This document shows positions 37,887 through 46,150 of a DNA stretch of 64,000 nucleotides, in pieces (position 1 is the first letter of the stretch; the number at the start of each line of letters is the position of its first letter). The translations under genes were made by a program, and so were the position numbers. The notes beneath the pieces were generated by a model that was given only the letters and a program-made list of their open reading frames with translations, ran no database searches and was not told the origin of the DNA. This DNA comes from Flavobacteriales bacterium (GTDB lineage Bacteria; Bacteroidota; Bacteroidia; Flavobacteriales_F; PHOS-HE28): the NCBI GenBank assembly GCA_016713875.1, contig JADJOI010000003.1:558001-622000 (forward strand), in the 5' to 3' direction.

Positions 37887-40406
37887 TCAGAACCAGGCGA
37901 TGAGCTTCACGTTGAGGCGGCGCGGGGTGAGGTTGTCCGGGATGGCGTAGAACCGGCCGCTGACGTCCTGCACCCAGGTGTAGTCGATGGTGTTGTTGAT
38001 GTTGAGCAGGTTGAAGACCTCCACGCTCACCCACATGTCGTTGATGTGGCGCAGGAAGCCCTTCTTGTCCTGCCCGCGCGCGCCGAGCAGCTGCTTGCTG
38101 AAGCCGATGTCGACCCGGCGGTAGAGTCCGGTGCGGAGGGTATCGCTGTAGCGGTCGTCGTTGGGCGGGCCGAAGGGCAGGCGGGTGCCGAAGACCAGGT
38201 TGAGGTGCACCTTGAAGGTGGGCCAGCGCGGCATCTCGTCCTGGAAGTAGAGGGCGAAGTTGACGCGCTGGTCGGTGGGCTTGGGGATGTAGCCCGGCTC
38301 GATGCGCGTGGAGTCCACGGCCACCTGGTCGAAGGTGTAGCCCGGCCGGATGGTGTCGCCGGCGGCGTTGAAGCGCAGGTAGTAGAAGTCATCGACCAGG
38401 TCCTCCTGCACCGTCATCACGCTGACCCCGGCCCACGACTCGATGCCGGGGATGAGCTCGCCGTTGAGCTTCAGGTCGAGCCCCGCGGCGTAGGCCCGGG
38501 CGTTGTTGCGGCCGTAGTAGCGGATGCGCACGTTGTCCACCTCGTAGGGGATCACGTGGTCCATGTGCTTGTAGTAGGCCTCGGTGGTGAGCTTGAAGGG
38601 GCGCTGGAAGATGCGCAGCTCGCGTTCCCAGCCAAGAAGGACGTGGATGCTGCGCTGAGCGCGGATGTCGGGGTTCAGCTGGCCGTCGAAGCCGCGCAGC
38701 TCGCGGTAGAAAGGCGGCTGGTAGTAGAGGCCTGTGGCGAACCAGAAGCGGTGGCGGCGGTCCACCGTGTCGCCCTTGTGGGTCACGCGCGTCCATCCGG
38801 GGGCGTAGGTGGCGCGCAAGCGGGGGCTCACCACGGTCTCCTGGTTGTAGCTCCACCAGTTGGCGCGCAAACCGGCGTTGAGGCCCCAGCTGCGGCCGGG
38901 ACGGGTCTCCCAGGTCCACGCGTTCTGTACGTAGGCGCTGGCGCGGTAGCTCTCCAGCTCGGCGCGGCTCTTCAGCACGTAGCTCAGCTCCAGGTCCTCG
39001 CCTTCGCTCTGCGGGATGCTGTAGTCGGCCGAGTCCACCATGGTCCACTCGCTGAGGCGGTCACTGATGGTCTCGCGGCGGCCGTCGACGCCCCACTGCA
39101 GGTAGCTCTTGCGCAGCTGCTTGTAGCCGCGGTGGGCCACGGTGATCACCTGCGCGCTGAGGTCGTTGCGGGCGTGGTCGAGGTAGCCGCCCACGCCCAG
39201 GTTGCGCACCACCTCGCCGAACTGGTCGCTGCCCAGGTCACGGTCCAGCTCATCCAGGAAGTACTGGCCGAGCACGTCGAAGGTCTCGGTCTCGCGCGTG
39301 TCGAAGGCGCTGACGGTGAACTTCAGCAGGGCGTCCTTGCCAGCCTTCCAGTTGAGGTTGAGGGCGCCGGACCAGGTGTCGAACTCGGTGCGCTCGCGGC
39401 CCTCGAAGAACACCGTGAAGCGCAGAGCCTGGTTGAAGTTGCCGAACTCGGTCTGCCGGCTCTGGGGGCTCAGGCGGTACTGGTTGCTGGAGTAGAGGCC
39501 CAGGAAGCCGAGCTCCACCTTGTCGCTGAGGTCGTAGGTCCAGTACGATTGCAGGTCGAGGTAGCGCGGGTCGTACTCGCCCTTGGTGTCTAGGCTGCGC
39601 AGCAGGTAGGCGTTGGTGCGGTAGCGGAAGCCGGTGATCTGGCGCAGGCGCTTCTTCAGCATGGCGCTCTCCAGGTGGATGGCGCCGCCCTGCAGGCTGG
39701 CCGTGGCCGAGCCGGCGAAGCCCTTGGGGCGCTTGTAGGTGATGTCGAGCACGCTGCTGAGCTTGTCGCCGTAGCGGGCCTCGAAGCCGCCGGCGCTGAA
39801 GTGGATGCGCTCGATGAGGTCGGGGTTGGGGAAGCTCAGGCCCTCTTGCTGTCCGGCGCGCACCAGAAAGGGGCGGTACACCTCGATGCCGTTGACGTAC
39901 ACCAGGTTCTCGTCGAAGTTGCCGCCGCGCACGCTGTAGCCGGAGCTCAGCTCGTTGCGCATCACCACGCCGAGCTGGCCGCTGAGCAGGGCCTCCACGC
40001 CGCCCATGGGGCTGGGCATGAAGCGCGTGAGCTTGGCGTCGAGCACGGTGATGCCGGCGTCGCGCTCGCTGTCGCCGCTGCGCACGTCCACCTGCCCCAG
40101 GGTGTTCACGGGCAGCTCCACGTCCAGCCGCTGGCGCTCGCCGCCGCGCACGGTGACGCGGCGGTCCTGCGTGCTGCCGGCGAAGCTGAAGCGCAGCAGC
40201 AGCTCCACGCCGGCCGGCACCTTCAGCTCGTAGCGGCCGTCGTCGGCGGTGGTGGTGCCGCGGGCCATGCCCTCCACGAAGACGTTGACGAAGGGCGCCA
40301 CGCGGCCGTCGGGCGTGCGCACCGTGCCGTAGAGGGTGCCCTCCTGCTGTGCGAGGGCGGAGAGCACGGGGAGCAGGAACAGCGCGAGCAGGGCGGTGCG
40401 CAGCAT
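37887..40406 (-). CDS. TonB-dependent receptor with CarboxypepD_reg-like domain
   Basis: An 839-residue outer-membrane receptor. Signal peptide (LLALFLLPVLSALAQ), CarboxypepD-regulatory-like domain (about 22-100, LYGTVRTPDGRVAPFVNVFVEG), plug domain (about 115-230, GVMRNELSSGYSVRGGNFDENLVYVNGIEVY), then a 22-strand-type barrel ending NVKLIAWF. The plug retains the RGG..ENLVYVNGI signature of ligand-gated receptors. No SusD partner is adjacent, so it is probably not a glycan SusC; the ligand is unknown. The ATG at 40406 lies 6 bases below a TTACTTTG box. Confidence 0.9.
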   Translation of the reverse strand: MLRTALLALFLLPVLSALAQQEGTLYGTVRTPDGRVAPFVNVFVEGMARGTTTADDGRYELKVPAGVELLLRFSFAGSTQDRRVTVRGGERQRLDVELPVNTLGQVDVRSGDSERDAGITVLDAKLTRFMPSPMGGVEALLSGQLGVVMRNELSSGYSVRGGNFDENLVYVNGIEVYRPFLVRAGQQEGLSFPNPDLIERIHFSAGGFEARYGDKLSSVLDITYKRPKGFAGSATASLQGGAIHLESAMLKKRLRQITGFRYRTNAYLLRSLDTKGEYDPRYLDLQSYWTYDLSDKVELGFLGLYSSNQYRLSPQSRQTEFGNFNQALRFTVFFEGRERTEFDTWSGALNLNWKAGKDALLKFTVSAFDTRETETFDVLGQYFLDELDRDLGSDQFGEVVRNLGVGGYLDHARNDLSAQVITVAHRGYKQLRKSYLQWGVDGRRETISDRLSEWTMVDSADYSIPQSEGEDLELSYVLKSRAELESYRASAYVQNAWTWETRPGRSWGLNAGLRANWWSYNQETVVSPRLRATYAPGWTRVTHKGDTVDRRHRFWFATGLYYQPPFYRELRGFDGQLNPDIRAQRSIHVLLGWERELRIFQRPFKLTTEAYYKHMDHVIPYEVDNVRIRYYGRNNARAYAAGLDLKLNGELIPGIESWAGVSVMTVQEDLVDDFYYLRFNAAGDTIRPGYTFDQVAVDSTRIEPGYIPKPTDQRVNFALYFQDEMPRWPTFKVHLNLVFGTRLPFGPPNDDRYSDTLRTGLYRRVDIGFSKQLLGARGQDKKGFLRHINDMWVSVEVFNLLNINNTIDYTWVQDVSGRFYAIPDNLTPRRLNVKLIAWF

Positions 40407-40412
40407 GGGCGG

Positions 40413-40420
40413 CAAAGTAA
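40413..40420 (-). promoter_or_regulatory. -7 box of the TonB receptor gene
   Basis: TTACTTTG on the minus strand, 6 bases before the ATG. It overlaps the alternative TTG start at 40415 and rules it out. Confidence 0.5.
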
Positions 40421-40448
40421 CGGTGCCCGCTTCAGCTTGGTATGCGGC

Positions 40449-41183
40449 TCAGCGGGCGTGCAGGGCGGCGCGCACGGCGGCCAGCAGGTCCGCGGCGCTG
40501 CGGTAGCCGCTGCTCACCGGCCTGGGGCTGCCCTTCACCACGACGAACACGGCCGGGAAGCCCTGCACGCCGAGCTCGCCGGAGCGCCGGATGTCCGCCT
40601 CGAAGGCGAGCTTGGCGGCCGGGTCGGCCAGGGCTGCAGTGAGCTGGGCGCCGTCCACGCCGTGGCGGGCGGCGAGGGTGGGATAGAGGCTTCGGTCGTT
40701 GAGGTCGAGGCCGTCGCGGAAGTACGCGTGCTGCACCTCGTGGGCGAAGGCGACGGTGCGGTCGGGGGCCAGGGCGCGGAAGGCGGCGATGGCCAGGCAC
40801 GGCGGCACGCTGCTGCTCCAGCGCGTGCCGAGGCGCAGCTGGTCCTTGTAGGGCTCGCCGATGCGCACGCCGGTGTATGACTCCAGCCGGGGGATGGCGC
40901 TGAGGATGTGGTCGGCCATGTCGCCCATCGGTCCCTCGCGGTCGCCGGTGACCATGCCGCCCAGCACCAGCTGCACGTCGATGCTGTCGGCCAGCTGCGC
41001 ACGTACGGTGTCCAGCTCGTGGCCGAAGGCGTAGCACCAGCCGCACAAGGGGTCCATCACATAGAGCAGCACGGGTCGTTCAGCGGGCATCGCGGCGGGT
41101 GCGGGTGGGTCATGGGGCCGTGCGGAGGACCCGGTACAGCCGGAAAGCAGGACGATGGAGAGGAGGGCGGGCAGGGTCTTCAT
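40449..41183 (-). CDS. DsbA-family lipoprotein
   Basis: A 244-residue thioredoxin-fold protein with a lipoprotein signal (LLSIVLLSGC). The active site CGWC (MDPLCGWCYAFGHEL) lies near residue 47, followed by the long helical insertion of DsbA/FrnE-type proteins and GVQGFPAVFVVV, which supplies the cis-Pro. It is probably a periplasmic thiol-disulfide oxidoreductase. It overlaps the upstream small gene by ATGA and ends 34 bases from the TonB receptor promoter. Confidence 0.85.
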   Translation of the reverse strand: MKTLPALLSIVLLSGCTGSSARPHDPPAPAAMPAERPVLLYVMDPLCGWCYAFGHELDTVRAQLADSIDVQLVLGGMVTGDREGPMGDMADHILSAIPRLESYTGVRIGEPYKDQLRLGTRWSSSVPPCLAIAAFRALAPDRTVAFAHEVQHAYFRDGLDLNDRSLYPTLAARHGVDGAQLTAALADPAAKLAFEADIRRSGELGVQGFPAVFVVVKGSPRPVSSGYRSAADLLAAVRAALHAR

Positions 41184-41470
41184 CCGGTGGCCAGGGCCGC
41201 GCGCACGTTCTCCAGCAGCTGCTCGGGGCCGCCGAAGTGCTCCAGCAGGCGGATCCCCCGCGACGCGCAAAAGGCCCGCAGCTCCTGCCGGGGACCTTCC
41301 TCGACGCCGCCGCCGAGAATGAGGAGTCCGGTGGGCCCCTGCTCCAGCCGGGCCATCAGGGGCGCATCCTCCATGAAGCCCTCCGCGGCATGCCCCGCAC
41401 TGCGAAGCTGGTGATGCACCAGCGCCATGATGCTGGCGTTGCGGCCGAAGTAGACGATGGGCTCGCTCAT
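41180..41470 (-). CDS. Small receiver-like protein of unknown function
   Basis: A 96-residue protein with alternating strands and helices (IVYFGRNASIMALVHHQL ... GLLILGGGVEEGPRQELRAFCASRGIRLLEHF) resembling a degenerate response-regulator receiver fold without the phosphorylated Asp. It is translationally coupled to the DsbA-like lipoprotein. A TACCTTAG box ends 9 bases before the ATG. Confidence 0.6.
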   Translation of the reverse strand: MSEPIVYFGRNASIMALVHHQLRSAGHAAEGFMEDAPLMARLEQGPTGLLILGGGVEEGPRQELRAFCASRGIRLLEHFGGPEQLLENVRAALATG

Positions 41471-41583
41471 GGGCGTGGCCTAAGGTAAGCAAGTGACATG
41501 CAGCCGCGCTGGGCGTGGATGAACCCGCCATGGGCGTCGATGGAGGCCGGGCATCGGTCAACGGACGGAGCGTCTGTCGGTCG

Positions 41584-41829
41584 ATGCCGATCCGGTACGC
41601 CCGCTTCACCATCACGCACGCGGGCCCGGCCTGGCTGGAGGCCGTGGAGACCGACGGCATCCGTGTGGTCCGCGTCGCGGTCGCGTTCGAGGACGATGGC
41701 GAGCTCACCACGGTGAGCGTGCATGTCACGCCCGTCCAGCCCATCACGCCGGCCATCCTCATCGCCTGTGGCTATGCCGACCTCTGGGAGGAGCGGCTGT
41801 ACGCGCTCACCGATCAGGTGATCCCCTGA
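41584..41829 (+). CDS. Short protein of unknown function
   Basis: An 81-residue frame (MPIRYARFTITHAGPAWLEAVETDGIRV ... ITPAILIACGYADLWEERLYALTDQ). No domain is recognised. The ATG at 41584 is preferred because upstream codons lack character. It precedes the SRPBCC gene by 23 bases in the same direction. It may be genuine, but support is thin. Confidence 0.45.
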   Translation: MPIRYARFTITHAGPAWLEAVETDGIRVVRVAVAFEDDGELTTVSVHVTPVQPITPAILIACGYADLWEERLYALTDQVIP

Positions 41830-41852
41830 ACCCCTTGCCCACACCCTGACCC

Positions 41853-42356
41853 ATGCCCACCTCGGCCCTCTTCCACTTCATCGTCGACAAGGCCGATCGC
41901 ACCATCACCGTGGAGCGTTCCTTCCACGCCCCGCTCGATCGGGTCTGGGCCGCCTGGACCGAAGCGGAGCTCCTCTGCCAGTGGTGGGCGCCGAAACCCT
42001 ACGCATGCGTGATCACCGCGCTCGATCTGCGTCCGGGCGGGCGTTGGAGCTACACCATGCAAGGCCCTGAAGGCGACCGCCATCATGACTACTTCGCCTA
42101 TGAGAAGGTCGAGCCCAAGACCTGCTTCTCCGGCCGGGACGGTTTCTGCGATGAGCAGGGTCGGATCAACATGGACATGCCGCGCGTGCGGTGGGAGAGC
42201 CGGATCGGCCCGCACGGGAGCGGTACCTTGGTGCAGGTGCGGATCGACCTCGACACCCCGGAGGACCTGGAGCGGATCGTGGCCATGGGCTTCAAGGAGG
42301 GCTTCACCGCAGGCCTCGACCAGCTCGAGGACCTGCTCACATCCGGAACGCGATGA
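41853..42356 (+). CDS. SRPBCC (AHSA1-type) domain protein
   Basis: A 167-residue START-like domain: ITVERSFHAPLDRVWAAWTEAELLCQWWAPKPYAC at the N-terminus, LRPGGRWSYTMQGPEG in the middle, and the C-terminal helix GFKEGFTAGLDQLEDLL. Such domains bind small hydrophobic ligands; the function here is unknown. It opens a run of five plus-strand genes (SRPBCC, SRPBCC, DUF1801, GyrI-like, DUF1801). Confidence 0.88.
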   Translation: MPTSALFHFIVDKADRTITVERSFHAPLDRVWAAWTEAELLCQWWAPKPYACVITALDLRPGGRWSYTMQGPEGDRHHDYFAYEKVEPKTCFSGRDGFCDEQGRINMDMPRVRWESRIGPHGSGTLVQVRIDLDTPEDLERIVAMGFKEGFTAGLDQLEDLLTSGTR

Positions 42357-42429
42357 TCCGTCCGGGCCGAAAGGGACCAGAACACCATGCGACAGGCTGG
42401 AAGCCTGTCGCACCATCGAACAAGGACCC

Positions 42430-42846
42430 ATGAGCACCCGCATCACCGTATCCGCCCTGGTCAACAGACCCGTGTCCGGGGTCTGGACGATCTGGACCGA
42501 CCCGGCCCACATCATGCGATGGAACGCGGCCAGTGATGACTGGCACTGCCCACGGGCCTCGAACGACCTGCGGACCGGTGGGAAGTTCAGCAGCACGATG
42601 GCCGCGCGCGACGGCAGCTTCAGCTTCGACTTCGAGGGCGTGTACGACGATGTGCAGGAGCACCGGCGCATCGCGTACACGATGAGCGACGGACGGACCT
42701 GTGATGTGCGGTTCACCGAGGAAGGCGGAGGGACCCGCATCACCGAGACCTTTGACGCCGAGACCATGAACAGCGAGGACATGCAGCGGGCCGGCTGGCA
42801 GGCGATCCTGGACCGCTTCAAGATGCACGCTGAGTCACAGGACTGA
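42430..42846 (+). CDS. SRPBCC (AHSA1-type) domain protein
   Basis: A 138-residue START-like domain (VSALVNRPVSGVWTIWTDPAHIMRWNAASDDWHCP ... DLRTGGKFSSTM ... GGGTRITETFDAE). It is a second, divergent member next to the gene at 41853. The last codons lie 3 bases before the DUF1801 start, so they share an operon. The ligand is unknown. Confidence 0.88.
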   Translation: MSTRITVSALVNRPVSGVWTIWTDPAHIMRWNAASDDWHCPRASNDLRTGGKFSSTMAARDGSFSFDFEGVYDDVQEHRRIAYTMSDGRTCDVRFTEEGGGTRITETFDAETMNSEDMQRAGWQAILDRFKMHAESQD

Positions 42847-42849
42847 ACC

Positions 42850-43236
42850 ATGGCGCGCTTCGATCCAGCCACCACCACGCTCCTCGATGCGCACCAGCAT
42901 CCGCTCCGCAAGGCGATCGACGCGTTGCGCGCACTGATCCTCAGTGTGGATCCGTCGATCGTGGAAGGGGTGAAGTGGAACACGGCCAGCTACAGGACGA
43001 CCGACTGGTTCGCCACCTTGAACGGTCCGAGGCATGTGAAGGAGCCGATGATCATCCTTCATGCGGGTGCGAAGGCCAAAGGCGTCATGTTAAAGGATCG
43101 CATTCCCGACCCGGAGGGCATGTTGAAGTGGATAGGCAACGACCGGGCGCAGGTCGTATTCAAGGACGCGGCGGACATCAAGGCGAAACAGAACGTGCTG
43201 CGGGCGATCGTCAGCGCGTGGATCGAACTCGTGTAA
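42850..43236 (+). CDS. DUF1801 family protein
   Basis: A 128-residue protein: AIDALRALILSVDPSIVEGVKWNTASYRTTDWFATL and KEPMIILHAGAKAKG, a DUF1801-type sequence. It lies between an SRPBCC and a GyrI-like gene. In bacteria these three families commonly co-occur, but their joint role is not established. Confidence 0.82.
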   Translation: MARFDPATTTLLDAHQHPLRKAIDALRALILSVDPSIVEGVKWNTASYRTTDWFATLNGPRHVKEPMIILHAGAKAKGVMLKDRIPDPEGMLKWIGNDRAQVVFKDAADIKAKQNVLRAIVSAWIELV

Positions 43237-43261
43237 CGGCCGGGAACGTCAAACCCCAACA

Positions 43262-43723
43262 ATGATCAGCACGCCCGAAGTCACCACCACCACGGAACAG
43301 GCCACCGCCACCATCCACCTGGTGATCCCGTGCCAGGAGATGGGCCGCCACATGGACCCGGCGATCCGGGAGATCATCGCGGCCATCAACGGCCAGGGGC
43401 TCCGGATCACCGGTCCGATGTTCTGCCATCACCATCGACGACCCACCGACAGTTTCGACTTCGAGATCGGCTTCCCGGTGTCGGGTCCTGTGAGGGAGGA
43501 CGGGCGCGTGCGGAACAACAGACTGCCCGCCGTGCAGGTGGTGCGCGCCGTGTACGAAGGGCCGTACGATGGGCTTGGTGGGGCCTGGGGTGAACTGCAG
43601 GGCTGGGTGCGCGCACAGGGGATCCCGGAGACCGGTCGGTTCATCGAGCGCTACCTGAACAACCCGGATAAGGTGCAGGACCCGAGCGGATACCGCACTG
43701 AACTGAACTGGATCATCGGCTGA
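43262..43723 (+). CDS. GyrI-like effector-binding domain protein
   Basis: A 153-residue stand-alone GyrI/BmrR-type small-molecule-binding domain: PMFCHHHRRPTDSFDFEIGFPVSGPV, VVRAVYEGPYDGLGGAWGELQGWVRAQG and FIERYLNNPDKVQDPSGYRTELNWI. Without a DNA-binding domain it may sequester or hydrolyse toxic compounds, as proposed for related proteins. Its neighbours point to a small-molecule-handling cluster. Confidence 0.82.
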   Translation: MISTPEVTTTTEQATATIHLVIPCQEMGRHMDPAIREIIAAINGQGLRITGPMFCHHHRRPTDSFDFEIGFPVSGPVREDGRVRNNRLPAVQVVRAVYEGPYDGLGGAWGELQGWVRAQGIPETGRFIERYLNNPDKVQDPSGYRTELNWIIG

Positions 43724-43726
43724 AGC

Positions 43727-44095
43727 ATGCGGGCCACGGACGACTACCTCGCGGCCTTGCCGGCCGATCAGCGCAAGGCCTTGGTGGTGCTGCGGCAACG
43801 TATCCAGGCCGCCGTCCCCGGCATCGAGGAGCACTTCGGCTACGGCATGCCCGCGTTCAAGTTCCACGGACATCCGTTGGTGTACGTCGGTGCGGCCAAG
43901 GCCCATTGCGCGTTGTATGGCACCGTGCCGAAGGAGCTGGCCGAGGCACTGAAGGGCTTCCGGACCAGCAAGGGTGCCATCCACTTCACCCCGGAGAAAC
44001 CATTGCCTGCGGCGCTGGTGAAGGCGCTGATGAAAGCGAAATGCGCGGAGATCCTGGCCCGGTGGCCGGCGACCCGTGCCGTGCCCCGCGGATGA
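43727..44095 (+). CDS. DUF1801 family protein
   Basis: A 122-residue protein: YLAALPADQRKALVVLRQRIQAAVPGIEEHFGYGMPAFKFHGHPLVYVGAAKAHCALYG, a canonical DUF1801 with the C-terminal TSKGAIHFTPEKPLP. It closes the five-gene cluster, starting 3 bases after the GyrI-like stop. It resembles the gene at 25.3 kb more than the one at 42.9 kb. Confidence 0.85.
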   Translation: MRATDDYLAALPADQRKALVVLRQRIQAAVPGIEEHFGYGMPAFKFHGHPLVYVGAAKAHCALYGTVPKELAEALKGFRTSKGAIHFTPEKPLPAALVKALMKAKCAEILARWPATRAVPRG

Positions 44096-44113
44096 GGCCG
44101 TACCTCGACGGGC

Positions 44114-44509
44114 TCAGTTGTTGATGATGATGACCGGCGCGTTCTGGATCTTCTTGTCCGAGCGCGACACGAACCGCATCACCACCTCGCCCTTCTTCTC
44201 CTTGATCGCGTACACCGCCGCCACAGGCCCTTTGGGACCGGTGCCGGGCTGGGCGATCTGCAGGTTCTTGCGCTCGATCGTCGGGATCGAGGGGTCCGCG
44301 AACCGGGCGATGACGGTGGCGTAGTCGAAGTTGATGTTCGAGGCCGTGACGCTGGTCGCCGGTTCCGCATTGATCGCCTGGCCGTTCACCAGCAGGGTGA
44401 AGGGAAGGCCATCCTCGGAGTACACCGTGAGGTCGTGAGCGATCTGGGCCGAAGCGGACAGGGTGGTGAGAACAGTGACCAGGACGAGCGTGCGCAACAG
44501 GAGGTTCAT
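44114..44509 (-). CDS. Secreted protein of unknown function
   Basis: A 131-residue protein with a signal peptide (LLRTLVLVTVLTTLSASAQ). A compact strand-rich region follows (LTVYSEDGLPFTLLVNGQAINAEPATSVTASNI ... KGPVAAVYAIKEKKGEVVMRFVSR), ending with hydrophobic Ile/Asn. It looks like the N-terminal half of Bacteroidota DUF4476-type proteins, but the family is not certain. The leader is 17 bases long after a TACCTTTG box. Confidence 0.68.
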   Translation of the reverse strand: MNLLLRTLVLVTVLTTLSASAQIAHDLTVYSEDGLPFTLLVNGQAINAEPATSVTASNINFDYATVIARFADPSIPTIERKNLQIAQPGTGPKGPVAAVYAIKEKKGEVVMRFVSRSDKKIQNAPVIIINN

Positions 44510-44526
44510 GAGGATGGTATGGGGTG

Positions 44527-44534
44527 CAAAGGTA
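44527..44534 (-). promoter_or_regulatory. -7 box of the secreted-protein gene
   Basis: TACCTTTG on the minus strand, 17 bases before the ATG at 44509. Confidence 0.55.
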
Positions 44535-44568
44535 TCCGTGCGGGCGTGCGGGCCCGCGCCAAGTGGTG

Positions 44569-45210
44569 CTACTTGCGCAGCAGCTTGAACGCGTGGGTCC
44601 ACTGGTTGCGGATGAAGCCGGGGATGCACCACAGGATGCACAGCGGCTCGATGGCGCGTGCGCCCTCCGCGCCGCCCATGTCCTCGGCCTCCCAGCCGAA
44701 CTGATCGAGGATGGTGACCACCTGTTGCTTGGCGCCTGCGTCGTTGCCGCAGATGAACATGGTGGGCCGGGTGTCGCCGAAGTCCGGGTCCACCATGAAG
44801 GCGTTGCCCACGCTGTTGAACGCCTTCACCAGGTGCGCCCTGGGATTGGCGCGCTGCAGCCGTTCCATCAGGCTGTCCTCAAGCGTGGTGAAAAAGCGCA
44901 GCACCCCGTTCTCGGGCGGAGCATCGGCGATGGGGTTGGTGGTGTCGATCACGGTCTTGCCCGCCAGGTCGTCCGCGTCGCAGAGCTGCAGGGCGGCCTC
45001 TGCGGCCGTGCCCTTGCTGCACAGCACGATCACATCGGCCCAGGCGCCCACCTCCTTGTGCGTGCCCACGCGGCCGGTGGGATGCTTGTCCAGCCAGCCG
45101 GCCACCTTGTCCGGGTTGCGCGTGGCGATGGTCACATCATGTCCGTGCTTCAGGAAACCGGAGGCGAGCACCTGGCCCACCATGCCCGTACCGAGGATGC
45201 CGATCTTCAT
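44569..45210 (-). CDS. NADP(F420)-dependent oxidoreductase-like Rossmann protein
   Basis: A 213-residue protein with the NADP-binding loop MKIGILGTGMVGQVLASGFLKHGHDV and TRNPDK. Motifs VIDTTNPIADAPPENG and LVKAFNSVGNAFMVDPDFG are typical of the F420H2:NADP oxidoreductase-like family. Bacterial members without F420 act as ferric or unknown reductases; the substrate here is unknown. A palindrome overlaps its promoter. Confidence 0.85.
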   Translation of the reverse strand: MKIGILGTGMVGQVLASGFLKHGHDVTIATRNPDKVAGWLDKHPTGRVGTHKEVGAWADVIVLCSKGTAAEAALQLCDADDLAGKTVIDTTNPIADAPPENGVLRFFTTLEDSLMERLQRANPRAHLVKAFNSVGNAFMVDPDFGDTRPTMFICGNDAGAKQQVVTILDQFGWEAEDMGGAEGARAIEPLCILWCIPGFIRNQWTHAFKLLRK

Positions 45211-45213
45211 GCG

Positions 45214-45238
45214 TCGAGGGGTTGTCCCTCGAAAGGTA
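45214..45238 (-). promoter_or_regulatory. Promoter with overlapping palindrome before the oxidoreductase gene
   Basis: TACCTTTC (45231-45238, minus strand) overlaps a perfect inverted repeat: TCGAGGG (45214-45220), 5-base spacer, CCCTCGA (45226-45232). The stem length and spacer equal those at 7962-7980, but the sequence differs. It may be an operator over the transcription start. Confidence 0.5.
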
Positions 45239-45260
45239 GGTCGTGCAGCCTCTCCCATCG

Positions 45261-45268
45261 CACCTTTG
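45261..45268 (+). promoter_or_regulatory. -7 box of mazG
   Basis: CACCTTTG ends 4 bases before the ATG at 45273, the tightest spacing in the window. Confidence 0.55.
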
Positions 45269-45272
45269 CGGC

Positions 45273-46082
45273 ATGAACGCCACCGACCCCCGGGCCGCCG
45301 CCTTCCTGCGCCTGCTGACCATCATGGACGAGCTGCGCACGGGCTGCCCGTGGGACCGCAAGCAGACCATGGCGACCCTCCGTCCGCTCACCATCGAGGA
45401 GACCTACGAGCTGGGCGACGCCATCCTGGAGGAGGACCTGGACGGCGTGCGCAAGGAGCTGGGCGACCTCATCCTGCACATCGTGTTCTATGCCCGGATC
45501 GGGTCCGAGCGCGGGGCCTTCGACATCACCGAGGTGCTGAACGGCATCTGCGACAAGCTCATCCATCGGCACCCGCACATCTACGGGGACGTGAAGGTGC
45601 AGGACGAGGAGGAGGTGAAGGCCAACTGGGAGCGGATCAAGCTGCAGGAGAAGGGTGCCGCGGCATCCGGGGAGCGCAGCGTGCTGGAAGGCGTGCCCAA
45701 AGGCCTGCCCTCCCTGGTGAAGGCGGTGCGCGTGCAGGACAAGGCGCGGGGCGTGGGCTTCGACTGGGAGCACCGCGACCAGGTGTGGGCGAAGGTCCAT
45801 GAGGAGCTTGCCGAGCTGAAGCGCGAGGTGGACGCGGGATCGGAACGCCGTGCCGACGAGGTGGGCGATGTGCTGTTCAGTGTGGTGAACTACGCGCGCT
45901 TCGTCGGGGTGGACCCGGACGAGGCGTTGGAGCGCACGAACCGCAAGTTCATCCGGCGCTTCCAGTTCCTGGAGCGCGAGAGCCGCAAGGACGGGCGTGA
46001 GCTGGGCGCGATGACCCTGGCCGAGATGGACCTGTACTGGGACCGTGCCAAGGAGGAGGAGCAACGCTTCGGGGTGCAGTGA
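45273..46082 (+). CDS. mazG: Nucleoside triphosphate pyrophosphohydrolase MazG
   Basis: House-cleaning enzyme (269 residues) that hydrolyses NTPs to NMP and pyrophosphate. It has two MazG units. The first has GCPWDRKQTMATLRPLTIEETYEL and the EELGD-like KELGDLILHIVFYARI; the second has HEELAELKREV and DEVGDVLFSVVNYAR. The ATG at 45273 is set by the promoter box; an upstream in-frame ATG at 45243 lies before the box. Confidence 0.93.
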   Translation: MNATDPRAAAFLRLLTIMDELRTGCPWDRKQTMATLRPLTIEETYELGDAILEEDLDGVRKELGDLILHIVFYARIGSERGAFDITEVLNGICDKLIHRHPHIYGDVKVQDEEEVKANWERIKLQEKGAAASGERSVLEGVPKGLPSLVKAVRVQDKARGVGFDWEHRDQVWAKVHEELAELKREVDAGSERRADEVGDVLFSVVNYARFVGVDPDEALERTNRKFIRRFQFLERESRKDGRELGAMTLAEMDLYWDRAKEEEQRFGVQ

Positions 46083-46138
46083 ACGGCGTGGAGCGCGAAC
46101 GACCCGTTGTGATCGTCGGGCGCCGGGGTCGGAGCGCC

Positions 46139-46146
46139 GATCTTTG
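46139..46146 (+). promoter_or_regulatory. -7 box of the PKD/T9SS-B protein gene
   Basis: GATCTTTG ends 4 bases before the GTG at 46151. It supports that GTG as the real, leaderless start. Confidence 0.5.
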
Positions 46147-46150
46147 CACC

